NCBI GenBank assembly: GCA_014529385.2
Contig: CM043960.1
Coordinates: forward strand, 32,901,396-32,965,395
Source of the DNA: Adiantum capillus-veneris
Taxonomy: Eukaryota; Streptophyta; Polypodiopsida; Polypodiales; Pteridaceae
Direction: 5' to 3'
Length of the DNA stretch: 64,000 nt
Shown here: positions 63,981 through 64,000 of the stretch, in pieces
Layout of the letters: the number at the start of each line of letters is the position of its first letter
How positions within the stretch are numbered: the first letter of the stretch is position 1
The notes under the pieces: generated by a model
The model's database searches: none
What the model was told of the DNA's origin: nothing
What the model saw: the letters and a program-made list of their open reading frames with translations, nothing else
Translations under genes and position numbers: made by a program

Positions 63981-64000
63981 GAGAGACTCATCAATGGGAG

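Larger units (their letters stand above)
61441..64000 (-). mobile_element. Second G2 element, 5' part outside window
   Basis: The 3' LTR is 61441-62657, followed by the polypurine tract (62658-62674, sense CTTCAAAAAGGAGGGGA) and internal sequence to the window edge. The 5-bp left flank is ATCAG, in line with the sequence at the uninterrupted S copy near 40275. The 5' LTR and most of gag lie beyond 64000. Confidence 0.9.

Overview
The window is repeat-dominated nuclear DNA, almost certainly from a land plant. The LTR retrotransposons are primed by initiator methionine tRNA (TGGTATCAGAGC primer sites), Ty3/gypsy chromoviruses and Ty1/copia elements are both present, several LTRs carry AAACCCTAA motifs (plant telobox and telomere repeat), and one interrupted gene fragment has canonical plant-like GT-AG introns. 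A large-genome seed-free plant such as a fern is my guess only; nothing in the sequence proves it. No tRNA, rRNA, CRISPR array or bacterial operon was seen. Almost every coding stretch is a mobile-element gene, mostly broken.

Layout. Positions 1-23927 hold a one-way array of six L1-like LINE copies (A-F), all on the minus strand. The 3' ends of four of them (B, D, E, F) abut a (GA)n microsatellite directly. The array is interrupted by a solo LTR with a perfect target duplication (8761-9433), a truncated copia element (15235-17882), a probable LTR (17883-19156) and an exon-like piece (19442-19567). Positions 23928-25342 hold four phase-consistent exon-like segments of an unrecognised minus-strand gene, cut by LINE F. 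A second copia gag with its LTR lies at 26048 to about 28073, followed by about 2 kb of unassigned DNA with one acidic ORF.

From 30365 to 61440 there is a deeply nested stack. The oldest layer is a minus-strand, apparently non-coding LTR element (called S here). One S LTR (59735-60380) has a polypurine tract on one side and a primer site on the other, so two S units seem to share it in tandem. Into S went a GGAACG-rich, hAT-like unit (about 31156-39969) carrying a decayed chromovirus (gypsy A, 31479-39630), which itself holds a solo LTR immediately after its primer site. Also into S went an element called G2 (40727-59606, TAATA duplications). G2 was then invaded by gypsy C in its 3' LTR (40962-48693, CTCTC duplications) and by gypsy B in its gag (51124-57553, TAGCA duplications). 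A second G2 copy begins at 61441 and runs off the right edge.

How the parts work together. LINEs encode an RNA-binding ORF1 protein and an endonuclease/reverse transcriptase and insert by target-primed reverse transcription. The chromoviruses encode Gag, protease, RT, RNase H, integrase and a chromodomain; gypsy C is the best preserved. G2 encodes Gag and protease followed by a conserved extra region in place of RT and integrase, in both copies seen, so it is probably a non-autonomous family. S seems to encode nothing and would also need enzymes in trans.
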